A program made the translations under genes and the position numbers. 8,286 bases of DNA from Tannerella sp. (GTDB lineage Bacteria; Bacteroidota; Bacteroidia; Bacteroidales; Tannerellaceae), in NCBI GenBank assembly GCA_031260095.1, contig JAIRKN010000013.1, forward strand, positions 1-8,286, written 5' to 3'. This document shows positions 5,905 through 8,286 of the stretch, one piece after another. The notes beneath the pieces were generated by a model that searched no databases, was not told where the DNA came from, and was given only the letters and a program-made list of their open reading frames with translations. Numbering within the stretch: the stretch's first letter is position 1; each line of letters opens with the position of its first letter.

Positions 5905-8213
5905 ATTTTTTTTACGAAAATTCCTTTCTCCGTTTGGATATCAGCATTTGAATATACGGTTGTGACACACCGTTCGGACGGGCAGACATGCCATTTTCCT
6001 TCCGATAGACGACGTGCAGAACAGTTCCATGCGATAGATGTTCCGTCCGGGCGAAGATGGAAATAGGCAGAGGTGAGTGCAATTTCGCCCATACATTTGA
6101 ATATTTCGTGCACGTCGTTGTCGCAACAGCCTCCGTCGTAGCCTCCATATCCTGTTACCCATTGATTCGCCGGTGCACGATACCAGTCGCTTATCATCGT
6201 CAGGTATTGCCGTCCGATGATGGAATCACGACGGATGCCTTTGCCGGGGTTACTTTCATCTTCGATAAAATACTTCACTTGAACATACGGGTCGCAGACA
6301 AAAGCCCAGTTCAGATGGTCGGTCGAAGGGTCAAGAAGTTGCGCGCAGGCGCCGAGCGCACTCATTATATCAAGCAGATATGTTTCCTTTCCAGTCGCTT
6401 CATACAGATATTTAGCCCCATAGATACGCCATGCCGACCATCCGTGCGGCGAATTGATGAAATTCGGATGAGTCAGGATGTCGTATTGCGATTCCCAGAA
6501 ACGGATTGATGCGCCGTGTACGCGCGAATCGGGGATAAGATGTTGCGACAGACAGCGGTGACTATTATACATATATTCAGCCGCTTCTACATATTTATTA
6601 CGTTCCGTGGAGCCTTTTGGCTGTATAAGTGCAAACATCGAAAGTTGAGTGTAACTGCACGCAATCATTCCGTCTTCAAAAGTCAGTTCGCCCTCTGTCT
6701 GAATATTGTCGCGATTTTCAGCCAACTCGTCCATCGCCTTAGTAACCGAATAATAATGACGATGGTAATTGCTGTTCCACTCGGCAGAAGTAGCGGCAAG
6801 TTTCTTTTCTTCAGCCATTACCTCCATGATTGACTTTGCAATGTAGTGAACGCTTGTATAGTGCGTTTTCCCGTTACAGTATACGCCGTCGGCGTTTTGT
6901 TTTGTTATCAGAAAATCGGCCAGCCGCGCTGCTGCTCGCAGTTCGTTTTCATCTTTTTTCGCTTTATAACGCTGAACATGAAGCGAAGCGGCAATTGCAT
7001 GATTCTGAATACGGTCGTGCCATAATGTCGGCAGGTGCGTAACCGTGTCGTACATTAACGGAAACACTTCCCGATACATTTCTTCGACCTTACCGTCCAA
7101 TTCATTCTCAGGAAAATACTCTTCCGCAATCGCCGCCGGAATAAAACCCAACCAGCTTTCCTCATTCGAAGATGCTTTTTGACGGTACTTCAACGCGGTT
7201 CGTCTTGCACTTGCGATATAATCCGACCACGGATAACGCACGCTGACACAGGCTTCGGAGGTTTTTCCGCCGGTAGTGGCCGTCAAGCGATAAACGCCTT
7301 TGCCTGAACGCGGCGCGAAAACAGCCTGATACATTCCGTCCCCCGCTTTCGACAGGCTGATTTGCCGTCTTGTACCGTTTGGCGCAAAAGCGGTGATTTT
7401 CGGTTTTGCAGCGCTATAAACGGCGAGGCGAACATTTTCGCCTTCGGTAACGGTATAAACGTCAGCCGTAACCGTTGCGGCGCCAGTCAGAGCGGCCGTT
7501 GCAGGAATTACATCCGAAAGTGCGCGGACGCTGCCAAGATAAACTGTCCATGATTTGGATTCGCCTTTCCGCAACCGGTCGGCGTTCCGTGGATGCCCTT
7601 CGGGTAGCGGTTGCGGATTGAGCAGGTCGAGCGTAAGTGTCTGAATAAGATGTCCGGAGCCAAATTCGTAGGGCCAGTTGAATTTATAGTTATTATACGC
7701 GAGGCGATACGACGCCACAGGGTCGGGCGAGGCGAGCGTAACGATATCCCCGTTCGGATTCATCAGATAGCCCCAAAAATGCGTCTGTTCGCAACGTAAA
7801 AGAGTTGGGAAATACGTCGTACGCCACTCCGGGAATGACGTCATTTCGGTATTCAGTCCCAGTTGAATCGAAAACTGAAGCCCGTTCAGGTCGCTCGCTC
7901 CACTGTTATGAAGCTTGACTTTGATCGCTAACTGTCCGCCTTCCACGCTGTATGCAAGCCCATAATTCAGTGATGTTGAAGAGCCGGAGTATTGGCCGTT
8001 GCTTCCGGAAAGCGTCAACGCCTCTTCGTTCAACAGCAGTGATGGGCCTGACAATGCGCCTTTGATATGGAATACGAGCGGAGCCTGTCCTGCAAAAACG
8101 ACTTCCGACAAGCCGCCTTTTTCGGTCATACGATATTCAGGCGACGGACGGGCTGTTACCCAAACATGGATAAACAGACAAAAAATGAGCATAAAAAATG
8201 GATGCTTTTTCAT
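5901..8213 (-). CDS. Exported Ig-plus-toroid putative carbohydrate-active enzyme, family not identified
   Basis: The frame opens at 8270, but I choose the ATG at 8211-8213 (770 aa): it begins a normal signal peptide (MKKHPFFMLIFCLFIHVWVTA, cleaved before RPSPEY), and the earlier ATG lies inside the predicted promoter. Numbered from that start, about 22-245 is beta-rich. Residues 250-327 are an Ig-like domain (TVTEGENVRLAVYS, then KAGDGMYQAVF). Residues 330-735 are helical, probably a toroid, with LWHDRIQNHA (397-406), EGELTFEDGMIACSY (507-521), GASIRFWESQYDILT (567-581), NSPHGWSAWRIYG (587-599) and YGGYDGGCCDNDVHEIFKC (689-707). A short beta tail follows. The aromatic and acidic motifs suggest a polysaccharide hydrolase or lyase, but I do not recognise a family with known activity. 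The mature protein has an unusual 13 cysteines, including a vicinal pair. It is the first gene of a two-gene operon and overlaps the next by four bases. The two products share layout and are probably distant paralogues. Confidence 0.75.
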   Translation of the reverse strand: MKKHPFFMLIFCLFIHVWVTARPSPEYRMTEKGGLSEVVFAGQAPLVFHIKGALSGPSLLLNEEALTLSGSNGQYSGSSTSLNYGLAYSVEGGQLAIKVKLHNSGASDLNGLQFSIQLGLNTEMTSFPEWRTTYFPTLLRCEQTHFWGYLMNPNGDIVTLASPDPVASYRLAYNNYKFNWPYEFGSGHLIQTLTLDLLNPQPLPEGHPRNADRLRKGESKSWTVYLGSVRALSDVIPATAALTGAATVTADVYTVTEGENVRLAVYSAAKPKITAFAPNGTRRQISLSKAGDGMYQAVFAPRSGKGVYRLTATTGGKTSEACVSVRYPWSDYIASARRTALKYRQKASSNEESWLGFIPAAIAEEYFPENELDGKVEEMYREVFPLMYDTVTHLPTLWHDRIQNHAIAASLHVQRYKAKKDENELRAAARLADFLITKQNADGVYCNGKTHYTSVHYIAKSIMEVMAEEKKLAATSAEWNSNYHRHYYSVTKAMDELAENRDNIQTEGELTFEDGMIACSYTQLSMFALIQPKGSTERNKYVEAAEYMYNSHRCLSQHLIPDSRVHGASIRFWESQYDILTHPNFINSPHGWSAWRIYGAKYLYEATGKETYLLDIMSALGACAQLLDPSTDHLNWAFVCDPYVQVKYFIEDESNPGKGIRRDSIIGRQYLTMISDWYRAPANQWVTGYGGYDGGCCDNDVHEIFKCMGEIALTSAYFHLRPDGTSIAWNCSARRLSEGKWHVCPSERCVTTVYSNADIQTEKGIFVKKI

Positions 8214-8229
8214 ATAACTGCTGTAATAA

Positions 8230-8270
8230 TTGCCACGGATTACACTTTCTAATCGTGCAATCCGTAGCAA
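8230..8270. repeat. Imperfect 16-bp inverted repeat at the operon promoter
   Basis: TTGCCACGGATTACAC (8230-8245) and GTGCAATCCGTAGCAA (8255-8270) pair at 14 of 16 positions around a nine-base spacer. The repeat overlaps the predicted -7 box and transcription start and ends 16 bases before the chosen ATG of the first enzyme gene. It could be an operator, a 5'-leader hairpin, or a REP-like palindrome that happens to sit here; ACGGATT/AATCCGT-type palindromes are, as I recall, common dispersed elements in Bacteroidota genomes. The sequence alone does not decide between these. Confidence 0.65.
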
Positions 8271-8275
8271 ATTTA
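8268..8275 (-). promoter_or_regulatory. Candidate -7 promoter box for the enzyme operon
   Basis: On the minus strand TAAATTTG matches the Bacteroidota primary sigma factor -7 consensus TAnnTTTG exactly. It lies 54 bases upstream of the chosen ATG, predicting a start near 8262-8264 and a leader of about 50 bases. The -33 element (TTTG or TTG) would fall beyond the right edge of the window, so only half the promoter can be seen. The setting in front of a gene raises the odds, but an eight-base degenerate match in AT-rich DNA is weak alone. Confidence 0.45.
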
Positions 8276-8286
8276 ATTATCATTTT

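Noticed and set aside
8214..8270. Upstream ATG at 8268-8270 as start of the first enzyme gene.
   Set aside because: It adds 19 residues (MLRIARLESVIRGNYYSSY) before a normal MKK signal peptide, and it overlaps the predicted -7 box and the inverted repeat.

Overview
The window looks like a chromosomal segment from a Bacteroidota bacterium, most likely order Bacteroidales. The first 3.3 kb carries the end of the core type IX secretion system (T9SS) operon, gldL-gldM-gldN (porL-porM-porN in Porphyromonas), a system known only from this phylum. Translation starts have A-rich leaders without clear Shine-Dalgarno sites, and a TAnnTTTG promoter box can be seen; both fit the phylum. The sequence does not fix the genus. 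The protein lengths (GldM 518 aa, GldN 360 aa, a long GldL) resemble the Porphyromonas-type Por proteins as I recall them.

Layout. Plus strand, 1-3321: the 3' part of gldL (the start lies outside the window), gldM and gldN, closely spaced and co-oriented. GldL and GldM form the proton-driven inner-membrane motor. GldN is the periplasmic partner that, with GldK, forms the ring under the outer membrane. Positions 3322-3813 are a 492-base gap between convergent operons. It holds a GC-rich mosaic of inverted and direct repeats (3373-3439), a 39-codon C-terminal remnant of an insertion-sequence transposase on the minus strand (3540-3659), and a strong hairpin with a T-tract that probably terminates the minus-strand operon (3669-3705).

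Minus strand, 8286 down to 3814: a two-gene operon of large exported proteins. The upstream gene (start at 8213, 770 aa) and the downstream gene (696 aa) overlap by four bases (ATGA). Both have a signal peptide, an N-terminal beta-rich region, a short Ig-like beta domain and a C-terminal alpha-helical region rich in aromatic and acidic motifs, which suggests an (alpha/alpha)6-toroid glycosidase or polysaccharide lyase. I cannot place either in a named family with known activity. A TAnnTTTG -7 box at 8268-8275 and an overlapping 16-bp-arm inverted repeat lie just upstream.

The two halves are probably functionally independent. The minus-strand enzymes lack a recognisable T9SS C-terminal sorting domain, so they are predicted to be periplasmic Sec substrates rather than cargo of the neighbouring machine. 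The enzyme pair is the part of the window most likely to hold undescribed biology.
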